This document shows positions 8,226 through 15,673 of a DNA stretch of 41,029 nt, piece by piece. The position numbers were made by a program, and so were the translations under genes. The notes beneath the pieces are model-generated. The model ran no database searches, was not told the origin of the DNA, and was given only the letters and a program-made list of their open reading frames with translations. Position 1 is the first letter of the stretch; each line of letters starts with the position of its first letter. Source of the stretch: Rhodoferax sp. Lineage in GTDB: Bacteria > Pseudomonadota > Gammaproteobacteria > Burkholderiales > Burkholderiaceae_C. The stretch is from assembly GCA_009693325.1 (NCBI GenBank), contig SHXM01000006.1, positions 1 through 41,029 of the forward strand, written 5' to 3'.

Positions 8226-10988
8226 TCAGGCCAGCTTGCCGTGGCAGTGCTTGTATTTCTTTCTGCTACCACAGGGACAGGGCTCGTTGCGGCCAACCCG
8301 GGGTACGACGCCGGCCAGGCCAGGGTCGAGGGTGACGGCGGCTGGGGCAAACAGGGTTTGCGCTTCTCCAGTCTCGCCGGGCGCGGTGTAGGTGACGTTG
8401 GAGATGCTTTCGGCGCGTTGCTCCATGTCTGCAGCCGCCTGCTCAAGCTGCTCACCGGACTGCACCTTGACAGTCATCAGCACCTTGGTGACCTCGTTCT
8501 TCACTGAATCGAGCAACTGGCCAAACAGCTCGAAGGCCTCGCGCTTGTACTCTTGTTTGGGTTGTTTTTGCGCATAACCGCGCAGGTGGATTCCCTGTCG
8601 CAAGTAGTCCAGCGCGCTCAGGTGATCACGCCAGTGGGTGTCTATGCTTTGCAACAACACCATGCGCTCGAACTGGATGAAGTTAGCGCCACCCACCTGG
8701 TTTACCTTGGACTCAAAAACCGAGTTGGCGGCCGCTGTCACCGTGCTCAGCAGGTCGTCATCGGTGATAGCGCTTGCGGCGCTGACCTGCTGCTGCAGCG
8801 CCAGGGCTAGTTGCCATTCCTCAGCGAGAATTTTTTCCAGCCCAGCGATGTCCCACTGCTCTTCGACCGACTCGGTTGGCACGTATTGACGAACCAGGTC
8901 GGCAAAACAGCCCTCTCGCAAAGAGGCGATTTGCGCCGACAGGTCGGTAGCATCAAGAATCTCGTTGCGTTGCTGGTAGATCACCTTGCGCTGGTCATTT
9001 GAGACATCGTCGTATTCAAGCAGTTGTTTGCGCATGTCGAAGTTGCGCGCCTCTACCTTGCGCTGTGCGCTCTCGATGCTGCGGGTGACGATGCCCGCCT
9101 CGATGGCCTCGCCATCGGGCATCTTGAGCCGGTCCATGATGGCCTTGACCCGCTCGCCGGCAAAAATTCGCATCAGCGCATCGTCAAGGCTCAGGTAAAA
9201 ACGTGACGAGCCAGGATCGCCCTGCCGGCCCGAGCGGCCACGCAACTGGTTGTCGATACGGCGCGACTCATGGCGCTCGGTGGCAATGATGCGCAGCCCG
9301 CCGGCCGCTTTAACCTGTTCATGGTCGGTGCTCCACTGGCTGCGGATCGCCTCGCCCTGTTGCTGCCGCTGCGAGGCATCCAGACTGGCATCGGCCTCCA
9401 GGGCTTCGAGTACGCCTGTGACATTGCCGCCCAGGACGATATCGGTGCCACGGCCGGCCATGTTGGTGGCGATGGTGATCATTTTCAGGCGGCCCGCCTG
9501 GGCCACGATGTCGGCCTCGCGCGCATGCTGTTTAGCATTGAGCACCTGATGCGGCAGTTTTTCCTGATCCAGCAGCTGCGAGATGGTCTCGGAGTTTTCG
9601 ATTGAGGTGGTGCCCACCAGCACCGGTTGTCCGCGCTCATGGCAGTCGCGGATATCTTGAATAGCAGCCTGGTATTTTTCAAGAGTGGTTTTGTACACCC
9701 GGTCGAGCTGGTCACCGCGTCTGCTTGGCCGATTGGGCGGCATCACCACGGTCTCCAGGCCATAAATTTCCTGGAACTCGTAGGCCTCGGTGTCGGCCGT
9801 ACCAGTCATGCCGGCAAGCTTGCCGTAAAGCCGAAAGTAATTCTGGAAGGTGATCGAGGCCATGGTCTGGTTTTCAGGCTGAATTGCCACCCCTTCTTTG
9901 GCCTCTACCGCCTGGTGCAGGCCCTCGCTCCAGCGCCGACCCCCCATCAGGCGGCCGGTGAACTCGTCGACGATCACAATTTCACCCTCCTGCACCACAT
10001 AGTGCTGGTCGCGGTGGTAGAGGTGCTTGGCACGCAAGGCTGCATAAAGGTGGTGCATCAAGGTGATGTTGGCCGGGTCATAGAGCGTGGCGCCAGGCGG
10101 AATCAGGTTGAGCTCAGCGAGCAAACGCTCGGCGTTTTCGTGCCCTTGCTCGGTCAAGAACACCTGGCGGCTTTTTTCATCCAGGGTGAAGTCGCCCGGC
10201 TTGGTAACGCCTTCGCCAGTACGCGGGTCGGCCTCGCCCTCCTGCCGCTCGAGCTGGGGCGCCACCGCATTGATGGCGATGTACAGGCTCGTGTGGTCCT
10301 CGGCCTGTCCACTGATGATCAGCGGCGTGCGGGCCTCGTCGATCAGGATTGAGTCAACCTCATCAACAATGGCGTAATTGAGCCCGCGTTGCACCCGGTC
10401 ACCGGCCTCGTAGACCATGTTGTCGCGCAGGTAATCAAAGCCGTACTCATTGTTGGTGCCGTAGGTGATGTCGGCCCGGTAAGAAGCCTGCTTGTCGGCG
10501 CGCGGCATGTTGGGCAGGTTGATCCCCACCGAGAGGCCTAAAAAATTGTAGAGTTTGCCCATCCAAAGGGCATCGCGGTTGGCCAGGTAATCATTGACTG
10601 TCACCACATGAACGCCTTTGCCAGTCAGCGCATTGAGGTAAACCGGCAGCGTCGCGGTCAAGGTTTTGCCCTCCCCGGTGCCCATCTCTGAAATCTTGCC
10701 GTTATGCAGTGACATGCCACCAAGCAGCTGCACATCAAAGTGGCGCATTTTCATGACCCGTTTGGAGCCCTCCCGAACTACTGCAAAGGCCTCTGGCAGC
10801 AGCGCATCGAGTGATTCACCGGCGCCAACACGGACCTTGAACAGCTCGGTCTTGCCACGCAGTTCGTCATCAGACAGCCCTTCGAGTGCCGCCTCCATCG
10901 CATTGATGCGCAGCACGTTGCTGCGGTATTTTTTGAGCAGGCGGTCATTGCGACTGCCGAAAATTTTGGTGAGGAAGTTAATGGCCAT
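8226..10988 (-). CDS. secA: Preprotein translocase ATPase SecA
   Basis: A 920-residue full-length SecA, the motor that drives unfolded preproteins through SecYEG. Visible in order: Walker A (MGTGEGKTL, about 102-110), the [10 protein letters not shown] motif, Walker B ([17 protein letters not shown]), the preprotein cross-linking region, the second nucleotide-binding fold with [10 protein letters not shown] and [13 protein letters not shown], and the helical scaffold. A C-terminal zinc site (C904, C906, C915, H916 in [15 protein letters not shown]) binds SecB and ribosomes. The gene precedes argJ by 31 bases and follows the M23 gene on the same strand, the usual order in this family of bacteria. 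Confidence 0.98.
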   Translation of the reverse strand: MAINFLTKIFGSRNDRLLKKYRSNVLRINAMEAALEGLSDDELRGKTELFKVRVGAGESLDALLPEAFAVVREGSKRVMKMRHFDVQLLGGMSLHNGKISEMGTGEGKTLTATLPVYLNALTGKGVHVVTVNDYLANRDALWMGKLYNFLGLSVGINLPNMPRADKQASYRADITYGTNNEYGFDYLRDNMVYEAGDRVQRGLNYAIVDEVDSILIDEARTPLIISGQAEDHTSLYIAINAVAPQLERQEGEADPRTGEGVTKPGDFTLDEKSRQVFLTEQGHENAERLLAELNLIPPGATLYDPANITLMHHLYAALRAKHLYHRDQHYVVQEGEIVIVDEFTGRLMGGRRWSEGLHQAVEAKEGVAIQPENQTMASITFQNYFRLYGKLAGMTGTADTEAYEFQEIYGLETVVMPPNRPSRRGDQLDRVYKTTLEKYQAAIQDIRDCHERGQPVLVGTTSIENSETISQLLDQEKLPHQVLNAKQHAREADIVAQAGRLKMITIATNMAGRGTDIVLGGNVTGVLEALEADASLDASQRQQQGEAIRSQWSTDHEQVKAAGGLRIIATERHESRRIDNQLRGRSGRQGDPGSSRFYLSLDDALMRIFAGERVKAIMDRLKMPDGEAIEAGIVTRSIESAQRKVEARNFDMRKQLLEYDDVSNDQRKVIYQQRNEILDATDLSAQIASLREGCFADLVRQYVPTESVEEQWDIAGLEKILAEEWQLALALQQQVSAASAITDDDLLSTVTAAANSVFESKVNQVGGANFIQFERMVLLQSIDTHWRDHLSALDYLRQGIHLRGYAQKQPKQEYKREAFELFGQLLDSVKNEVTKVLMTVKVQSGEQLEQAAADMEQRAESISNVTYTAPGETGEAQTLFAPAAVTLDPGLAGVVPRVGRNEPCPCGSRKKYKHCHGKLA

Positions 10989-11130
10989 GCATGCAAGACT
11001 GCCCAGCCGGTCTTTGTAAGGCCCCGGGGCAGCGCAGTCCTTTTTCTAGTCAGGATGAAATGGGTTTGCCGCAGCACCCTGCCAACCTCGATGGGGTTTG
11101 CACGGCGCCAAAAGCAACAAGGGCGGGATT

Positions 11131-12135
11131 TTACCTTTGCCCGCTGGGAGTTCGCGCCGGACCAGAGCGCGCCACCGGCCCTGCCACCGGGTTCGCCGCT
11201 CCCCGGGCGGCGGCGAACTTGGCCGCATTGTTTTTACCCGCCGCCAAAAATTTTAAAGGGTCCTGCGGAATGCCCTGAACCAGCACCTCAAAGTGCAGGT
11301 GAGGTCCGGTGGAGCGGCCGGTGTTGCCCACTTCGGCAATGATCTGGCCGTTACGGACTAAATCGCCCTGCTTGACGAACACCTTGGAGGCATGGGCATA
11401 GCGGGTGACCAGATTGTTGCCGTGATCGATTTCTATCATGTTGCCGTAGGGGGCATTGAATTCCTGCGCCACCACCACGCCACCGGCTGCGGCATGGATG
11501 GGGGTGCCGACTTCGGCCGGGTAATCCAGGCCAGCGTGCAGCGCAGAGGTGCCGGTAAATGGGTCAATGCGCCAGCCGAAGCCCGAGCCCAGATTGCCCC
11601 CCGTGACAGGCTCCTGGGTGGGGTGCAACATGCCCCGCACTTTTTGGTCGAGCAGGCGCGACTCCATCACCGTCATCCAGTCGGTACGCTGCCCAGTTTG
11701 CTGCAGAAGGGCGGCCATGGCGGACTCGACGTCTTGGGCTGAAAGTGGCTGACCCGACACCAGCGCACCGCCCTGGCCCGCCTTGAGCCGGCTCTCGGCA
11801 GGGTTCATGCCGGCCAAGCCCGAGATGCGCTCACCCAAGGACTCCAGTTGGGTCAGCTTGGCCTGCAGTTCGCCGAGTTTGCGGGCCAGCACATCGAGGT
11901 TCTCGCGCATGAAACGGTCGCGCTGGTCAAACTCGTCCTTCACCACCAGACGCACCAAACTGCCCACCACCGGCCATCCCTCGCGAGCACCTTTGAGAAA
12001 CACCCAGTGGTACAACAGTGCGGAAACCAACATCAGCGCGAATGAGGCAAGCGTCAAGGCCAGCAGCAGCCTGGCGCCGGTGAGATGAATAACCCGGCTT
12101 TTGGCCATCCAGGCGTCCGTGATAATCACTTGCAT
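11131..12135 (-). CDS. M23 family peptidase with membrane anchor and coiled coil
   Basis: A 334-residue bitopic envelope protein. One membrane helix (about 21-45) is followed by a predicted coiled coil (about 70-105) and a C-terminal LytM/M23 domain (about 185-290). The zinc ligands of active enzymes are intact: H200 and D204 in HAGLDYP, and H281 in HLHFE, with H279 as the catalytic-type histidine. It is therefore predicted to be an active peptidoglycan endopeptidase of the periplasm rather than an EnvC-type activator. The start at 12135 follows an AGGGGGC site. The alanine/arginine-rich C-terminus is low-complexity. It sits between dciA and secA, as in related genomes. Confidence 0.9.
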   Translation of the reverse strand: MQVIITDAWMAKSRVIHLTGARLLLALTLASFALMLVSALLYHWVFLKGAREGWPVVGSLVRLVVKDEFDQRDRFMRENLDVLARKLGELQAKLTQLESLGERISGLAGMNPAESRLKAGQGGALVSGQPLSAQDVESAMAALLQQTGQRTDWMTVMESRLLDQKVRGMLHPTQEPVTGGNLGSGFGWRIDPFTGTSALHAGLDYPAEVGTPIHAAAGGVVVAQEFNAPYGNMIEIDHGNNLVTRYAHASKVFVKQGDLVRNGQIIAEVGNTGRSTGPHLHFEVLVQGIPQDPLKFLAAGKNNAAKFAAARGAANPVAGPVARSGPARTPSGQR

Positions 12136-12161
12136 CAAAGCCCCCTTTGCATCCCTGCCAC

Positions 12162-12470
12162 ATGAGCCGCCGCCAAACCGCGTTCAGCCTGCTACAAGCC
12201 AGCGAAGAATCACCGGTATTGGCCCGTCTTGGCGAGCTGACTCGGGAATCGGTCGCGCGACTCAGGGCCGTAGAACACCTGATTCCCGCCCAACTGCTGC
12301 CCTTTGTTCAAGCCGGCCCGATTGAGGGGCCGGTATGGTGCCTCTTGCTGGGCAACAATGCCGCAGCAGCAAAAATCCGCCAGCTGCTGCCCACCCTGGC
12401 CGCACAACTGCAGTCGCAGGGCCGGGAGGTTAACTCAATTCGGCTGAAAGTTCAAATCAAACGATCTTGA
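12162..12470 (+). CDS. DciA-like protein (DUF721), replicative helicase loader family
   Basis: A 102-residue protein of the DUF721/DciA family. DciA proteins help load the DnaB replicative helicase in bacteria that lack DnaC. The KH-like fold is suggested by the pattern LTRESVARLRAVEHLIPAQL, a central strand VWCLLLGNNAAAAKIRQLLP, and the closing REVNSIRLKVQ. The ATG at 12162 encodes MSRRQTAF; a TTG at 12147 is an alternative. It is divergent from the M23 gene (26 bases apart), an arrangement common upstream of secA in Burkholderiales. Its end overlaps the end of the FAH gene by 14 bases. Confidence 0.72.
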   Translation: MSRRQTAFSLLQASEESPVLARLGELTRESVARLRAVEHLIPAQLLPFVQAGPIEGPVWCLLLGNNAAAAKIRQLLPTLAAQLQSQGREVNSIRLKVQIKRS

Positions 12471-13071
12471 CACTGAGGTTGGGCAACCCGTCAATATGCA
12501 TTTCAATCAGGTCGCCACGGACCAACGGCCCGACATTTTCTGGGGCGCCCGAGTAAATGATGTCCCCCGGGAACAACTCAAACGCCTCAGAGAGCTTGGA
12601 AATCTGCTCAGCCACCGACCAAATCATTTGATTCAGATTGGCACTTTGCTTGGTTTGCCCGTTGACCTTGAGCCAGATGCTGCCCTTTGTGAAATGCCCC
12701 GTCGACGCCACTTTGTGCAAGGGCCCAATCGGGGCGGAGTGGTCAAAGCTTTTTCCGATTTCCCAGGGTTTTCTCTCGGCTTTCATCACATCCTGCAAGT
12801 CGCGGCGCGTCATATCCAAGCCCAGCGAGTAGGCGTAGACATGTTCGAGCGCTTTGTCTATTGGAATATTACGCCCTCCCTTGTCCAGAGCAGCGACCAA
12901 CTCCGCTTCGTAGCTGTAAATTTTGGTGAGCGTCGGGTAGGCGTGGTCGGCCACTGTCCCTATTGGTACATTCTGGATCGCATGTCGGTAGAAAACGCTT
13001 TGATCTCTTGATGAGCGGTCGATCCCAACGGTTGGCAGCAACTGCCCATCCACCATCTGGATCTGCCGCAC
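12457..13071 (-). CDS. FAH-family hydrolase (fumarylpyruvate hydrolase-like), N-terminally truncated
   Basis: A 204-residue member of the fumarylacetoacetase (FAH) family, closest in feel to NagK-type fumarylpyruvate hydrolases of about 230 residues. Metal-binding acids are present in YSYEAELVAALDKGG (the E-x-E pair) and GLDMTRRDLQ; the closing GDIIYSGAPENVGPL motif is also intact. The first ~45 family residues are missing, including the segment around NY-x-x-H-x-x-E that supplies the His/Glu catalytic dyad of FAHD1-like enzymes. Residues before VFYRHAIQNVPIG do not match the family. The GTG start at 13071 is only the most distal one available. The truncation lies at the edge of the 13.1-15.5 kb island, so I infer that the gene was broken by an insertion or deletion and is probably inactive. 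Confidence 0.75.
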   Translation of the reverse strand: MRQIQMVDGQLLPTVGIDRSSRDQSVFYRHAIQNVPIGTVADHAYPTLTKIYSYEAELVAALDKGGRNIPIDKALEHVYAYSLGLDMTRRDLQDVMKAERKPWEIGKSFDHSAPIGPLHKVASTGHFTKGSIWLKVNGQTKQSANLNQMIWSVAEQISKLSEAFELFPGDIIYSGAPENVGPLVRGDLIEMHIDGLPNLSVKIV

Positions 13072-13095
13072 GCAACGGCTGGCAAGGGCCGGGCC

Positions 13096-13334
13096 ATGGC
13101 TGGCGATGAGGCAGGCCTTCAGCAGGGCAAAAAAAGCCCAAGGAATGGGCGACGTTTGAAGAAAAAATACTTGCAGGCCAAATACTTGCAGCCCAAGGGC
13201 AAAAGATCGTCAAAGGGGGTAAGATTCCAGAAACTCAGATAGAGCAGCTGTCAGAACTGACAACACAAGCTAATGATTTTTCTATTAAACAGTTGTCCAT
13301 CCTCAAAGCACTTCAGGTTGCCAAAGATTCTTAA
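13096..13334 (+). pseudogene. Unidentified small ORF, frameshifted at an A7 run or lacking a start
   Basis: A protein-like frame ending at TAA 13332-13334 reads KPKEWATFEEKILAGQ (first 16 residues), continues KIVKGGKIPETQIEQLSELT, and ends QLSILKALQVAKDS. It is open from 13110 but has no ATG, GTG or TTG until near its end. An ATG at 13096 opens the neighbouring frame and reaches the run of seven As at 13129-13135. One more A there would join the two into a single ~80-residue protein. I do not recognise the family. It could be a homopolymer frameshift, a sequencing error, or the 3' remnant of a gene truncated at the junction with the FAH gene. Confidence 0.4.
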
Positions 13335-13350
13335 ATTCGACTAAATCACC

Positions 13351-13572
13351 ATGCGAACCATCACGATTGACGGTAAGAGCTATGACGCCGACGCTCTTTC
13401 TCCCGAGGCTAAAGCCCAGCTGGCCAGCATTCAATTTGTAGACTCAGAGCTCGTCCGCCTGCAAGCTCAAGCAGCTGCCCTCCAAACAGCCCGGATGGCT
13501 TATGCGAAGGCTTTGAATGAGTCGCTCAACCCATTAACGAGTTTGGGTGACACGATCAGGCTGCCATCCTGA
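13351..13572 (+). CDS. DUF6447-like small protein
   Basis: A 73-residue protein beginning MRTITIDGKSYDADALSPEA, followed by KAQLASIQFVDSELVRLQAQ. This opening strand-turn (T-I-x-G-K-x-Y-D-x-D-x-L-S-x-E-A-K) and the following helix match what I recall of DUF6447, a small family of unknown function seen in aquatic bacteria and cyanobacteria. The rest is a predicted coiled coil rich in Gln and Ala (to about residue 55). No signal peptide or membrane helix. It starts 16 bases after the preceding broken ORF and lies 165 bases upstream of the zorA-like gene on the same strand. The role is unknown. Confidence 0.65.
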   Translation: MRTITIDGKSYDADALSPEAKAQLASIQFVDSELVRLQAQAAALQTARMAYAKALNESLNPLTSLGDTIRLPS

Positions 13573-13737
13573 TCCCTTGAGGTTGGTTTCTTTACAAGTC
13601 GGAAAGAGAACTCCTGCGATTGAAAACAGTTAGGACCTTGTTTTTGAAAAGCTAATTTTCGGCGCGGGCGCAACGCTCACCCTCGCACAGTAAAGCCGCT
13701 AAACTTAGTTTATTTCGACTACCGAACAAAGGCAATA
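13573..13737. other. Leader region of the zorA-like gene
   Basis: This 165-base gap is AT-richer than its surroundings in its first 90 bases. It contains a small stem, GAAAA-GCTAA-TTTTC, around 13647-13661. An AAAGG ribosome site precedes the zorA ATG. A promoter is expected here, but no hexamer pair is clear enough to call. Confidence 0.3.
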
Positions 13738-14721
13738 ATGCTGTCGAGTCTTTCAGGAAGCTGGCTCTGGCAAAATTGGCATCAGGCGGTGGTGCTGCTG
13801 CTTATTGCCTTGGTAGCTATTAATTTTTTAATCTCTTTTGTTAGGCCAGCGCTTAAGCTAAAGGTCAGTTTACGCGAGGTTCTGCAGCAACTTGGAAAAA
13901 TCAAGGCGAGCGCCGTGAACGGAGCGGTGGATTTGGCCGAGGTGCAAAGCCAGGCCATGACGGGCGCTCGCATGGCACATCTTTGGTCCCAATACGCGCA
14001 TTGTCTCCATGTTCCTTGGGATGAGGCGGCCGCAAGCGGGCTTGTTCCTCGCCAACAAAACCGGGTCAAGGTGCTTTCAGGTCTGTTTTTTTCGGAGATG
14101 AAGGCCAAGTCCGACGGGTCAGCGATGGATCTCTTCGATATCGAGAAAAAAGTGGCTAACGATCCTCGCTTATCCAGTCTCTGGGCTGAATACTCAGAGG
14201 CCCTGGACAACCTGCACAAAACTCCAGAGCCTGTCAACACGCGGGCGCGGCGCTGGCGAGCCTCGGCGCTGGCTGAAACATTTTTCTCGGAATACGCCTT
14301 GGTCGACTCCCCGCTAAAGTCAGACTTCTATAAGCATGTGCCAGGCATCCTCACTGGTCTGGGCATTATCGGCACTTTTGCTGGCCTGATCGTGGGGCTG
14401 ATTCATTTTGATGTCTCAAAGACAGAATCCATGCAAATTCAACTTAGCGTGTTGGTTCAGACGGTGGGGCAGGCTTTTTTTGTGTCCGCCTCGGCGATCG
14501 CGCTGGCCATGCTGTTTACCTGGGTGGAAAAGACACTGCTCACTGCCCGCTACCTGCAAGTTGAGGAGTTGCAGCATTTCATCGACGGCCTGTTTGAGGC
14601 CGGATCAGGGCAGGAAAGCTTAGAACGCTTGGTGGTGGCCACCGAGGCCCAGGTTGCTGTCATGCAGGACATGCTTAGTGAACTGCGCAAAAGCTCGCAC
14701 TATCTTGCCGCGATGCGTTAG
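13738..14721 (+). CDS. zorA: ZorA-like MotA/TolQ-family motor subunit, short-tailed
   Basis: A 327-residue inner-membrane protein. A helix at about 17-37 is followed by a ~160-residue cytoplasmic domain and two TolQ/MotA-type helices, about 202-222 (PGILTGLGIIGTFAGLIVGL) and 244-264. The FYKHVPGILTGLGIIGTFAGL core and the post-helix sequence FEAGSGQESLERLVVATEAQ match ZorA of Zorya anti-phage systems. There ZorA and ZorB form an ion-driven motor with a very long cytoplasmic tail. Here the protein stops about 25 residues after that conserved sequence, so the tail is almost absent; known ZorA proteins are roughly 480-730 residues. The cytoplasmic domain looks duplicated: LWSQYAHCLH...R...FFSE (about 82-120) and LWAEYSEALD...R...FFSE (about 148-185). 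zorB follows after six bases. No zorC, zorD or zorE is near. Assignment to the ZorA family is firm; defence activity is not. Confidence 0.82.
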   Translation: MLSSLSGSWLWQNWHQAVVLLLIALVAINFLISFVRPALKLKVSLREVLQQLGKIKASAVNGAVDLAEVQSQAMTGARMAHLWSQYAHCLHVPWDEAAASGLVPRQQNRVKVLSGLFFSEMKAKSDGSAMDLFDIEKKVANDPRLSSLWAEYSEALDNLHKTPEPVNTRARRWRASALAETFFSEYALVDSPLKSDFYKHVPGILTGLGIIGTFAGLIVGLIHFDVSKTESMQIQLSVLVQTVGQAFFVSASAIALAMLFTWVEKTLLTARYLQVEELQHFIDGLFEAGSGQESLERLVVATEAQVAVMQDMLSELRKSSHYLAAMR

Positions 14722-14727
14722 GCCTAC

Positions 14728-15477
14728 GTGTTCATTTTGCAGACGCCGCGTCGACGACGCGCCAAGGAGGAGGCAGAGAAACCCTTTTGGATTTCTTTTT
14801 CCGACCTTATGACTGCCTTAATGGTTTTGTTCTTGATCGCCATGGCGGTTGCCCTTTTGGTGCTGACCCAAAGCCTGAGGACCATGGAGGACAAGCGCCG
14901 GGACCGAGAGACGACGATCTTGGCCTGCCTTGCCGATATGGCAAAAATTACCTTAAGCCCGGAATTTGATGGTGTGAAAATCAATGGGCAGACCATCGAC
15001 TTTGGGCCCCTGGCTGAGTTTCGTAAAAACAGCAACCAATTGAGCCCGGACCGGGTTGAGTTTTTGCGCGCCTTCGTACCAGAAGTCCTGGAAATCGCGC
15101 GCAATAAAACCTGCCAGCCATGGCTGCGGCGATTTTTGGTGGAGGGCTTTGCCAGCCAGGAGGGCACTTACCTGCACAACTTAAACCTCAGCCTGGAGCG
15201 CTCACAGCGAGTGCTTTGTGTACTTTTAGACGCTAACGCCCCGGATGCGCTAAAGCCAGCAGACCGCAAGATCATTCGGCAGCAGTTTTTGGTGGGCGGT
15301 TCATCCTTCAATTCGGCGATCTTGAACCAACCAGAAAAAAGTCGACGGGTCGCCTTGCGGCTCGAGTTCAAAGAATTGCGCAAAGAATGCCTGCCCGGCG
15401 ACGCCGCTTGTTTTGTGGGTGATGCATCCGCTATACCCTGGGACGAAGACTTCAGATGCCCGGTGCTGAGTCGCTGA
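14728..15477 (+). CDS. zorB: ZorB-like MotB/OmpA-family motor subunit
   Basis: A 249-residue bitopic protein. A basic N-terminus (RRRRAKEE) leads into PFWISFSDLMTALMVLFLIA, which matches ZorB closely. Asp26 is at the place of the ion-binding aspartate of MotB-like stators, and one membrane helix spans about 28-48. The periplasmic part ends in an OmpA-like peptidoglycan-binding fold: FLVEGFASQEG (about 136-146), NLNLSLERSQRVL (151-163) and KSRRVALRLEF (204-214). Six cysteines lie outside the helix. The start is a GTG six bases after the zorA stop, with no strong ribosome site, suggesting coupling. Together with ZorA it should form a cell-wall-anchored ion channel. Confidence 0.82.
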   Translation: MFILQTPRRRRAKEEAEKPFWISFSDLMTALMVLFLIAMAVALLVLTQSLRTMEDKRRDRETTILACLADMAKITLSPEFDGVKINGQTIDFGPLAEFRKNSNQLSPDRVEFLRAFVPEVLEIARNKTCQPWLRRFLVEGFASQEGTYLHNLNLSLERSQRVLCVLLDANAPDALKPADRKIIRQQFLVGGSSFNSAILNQPEKSRRVALRLEFKELRKECLPGDAACFVGDASAIPWDEDFRCPVLSR

Positions 15478-15613
15478 GAGCTTTTGTGGGCACTTTGACG
15501 ATAGACGTTTTGCGTGCGGGCGGTCCAATCTACAGGCGTACCTGCAGCTGGAAAAGCCGGGTTATTGATAGCAGAGGTCAGAAAATTCGTATCCCATCCA
15601 TTGAACTTTTCAA

Positions 15614-15640
15614 TTAGCACTCCACCTCAGAGAGTGCTAA
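15614..15640 (+). promoter_or_regulatory. Perfect CIRCE operator (HrcA binding site)
   Basis: TTAGCACTC at 15614-15622, a 9-base spacer, and GAGTGCTAA at 15632-15640 match the CIRCE consensus at all 18 arm positions. CIRCE is bound by the repressor HrcA and is usually found before groESL or dnaK operons. Here it lies 33 bases before the rpoH ATG and so predicts HrcA repression of rpoH. Confidence 0.93.
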
Positions 15641-15643
15641 CAT
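15614..15643 (+). promoter_or_regulatory. Probable rpoH promoter embedded in CIRCE
   Basis: TTAGCA (15614-15619) and TAACAT (15638-15643), 18 bases apart, each match four of six sigma-70 consensus positions. TG-C directly before the second box gives an extended -10. The two CIRCE arms coincide with these boxes, which would let HrcA block RNA polymerase directly. The transcript would start near 15650. Confidence 0.4.
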
Positions 15644-15673
15644 TTGGTCTCAGACAATTCGGAGTGATGTGGT

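Noticed and set aside
13126-13137. Programmed -1 ribosomal frameshift site at the A7 run
   Set aside because: The frame phase does not place a standard X-XXY-YYZ heptamer in register, and no downstream stem is evident; an indel or truncated gene is simpler. Kept only as an option in the findings.
13125-13139. GGGC-A7-GCCC inverted repeat as a rho-independent terminator
   Set aside because: The A-run is the loop, not a tail; a 4-bp stem is too short for termination on either strand.
13573-13737. Sigma-70 promoter for zorA
   Set aside because: Several AT-rich hexamers occur, but no pair has both good matches and 16-18 base spacing.
15478-15613. A further zor gene (zorC, zorD or zorE) after zorB
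   Set aside because: Only 136 bases remain before the CIRCE element, with no open frame of meaning; rpoH and the upstream genes have clear unrelated identities.
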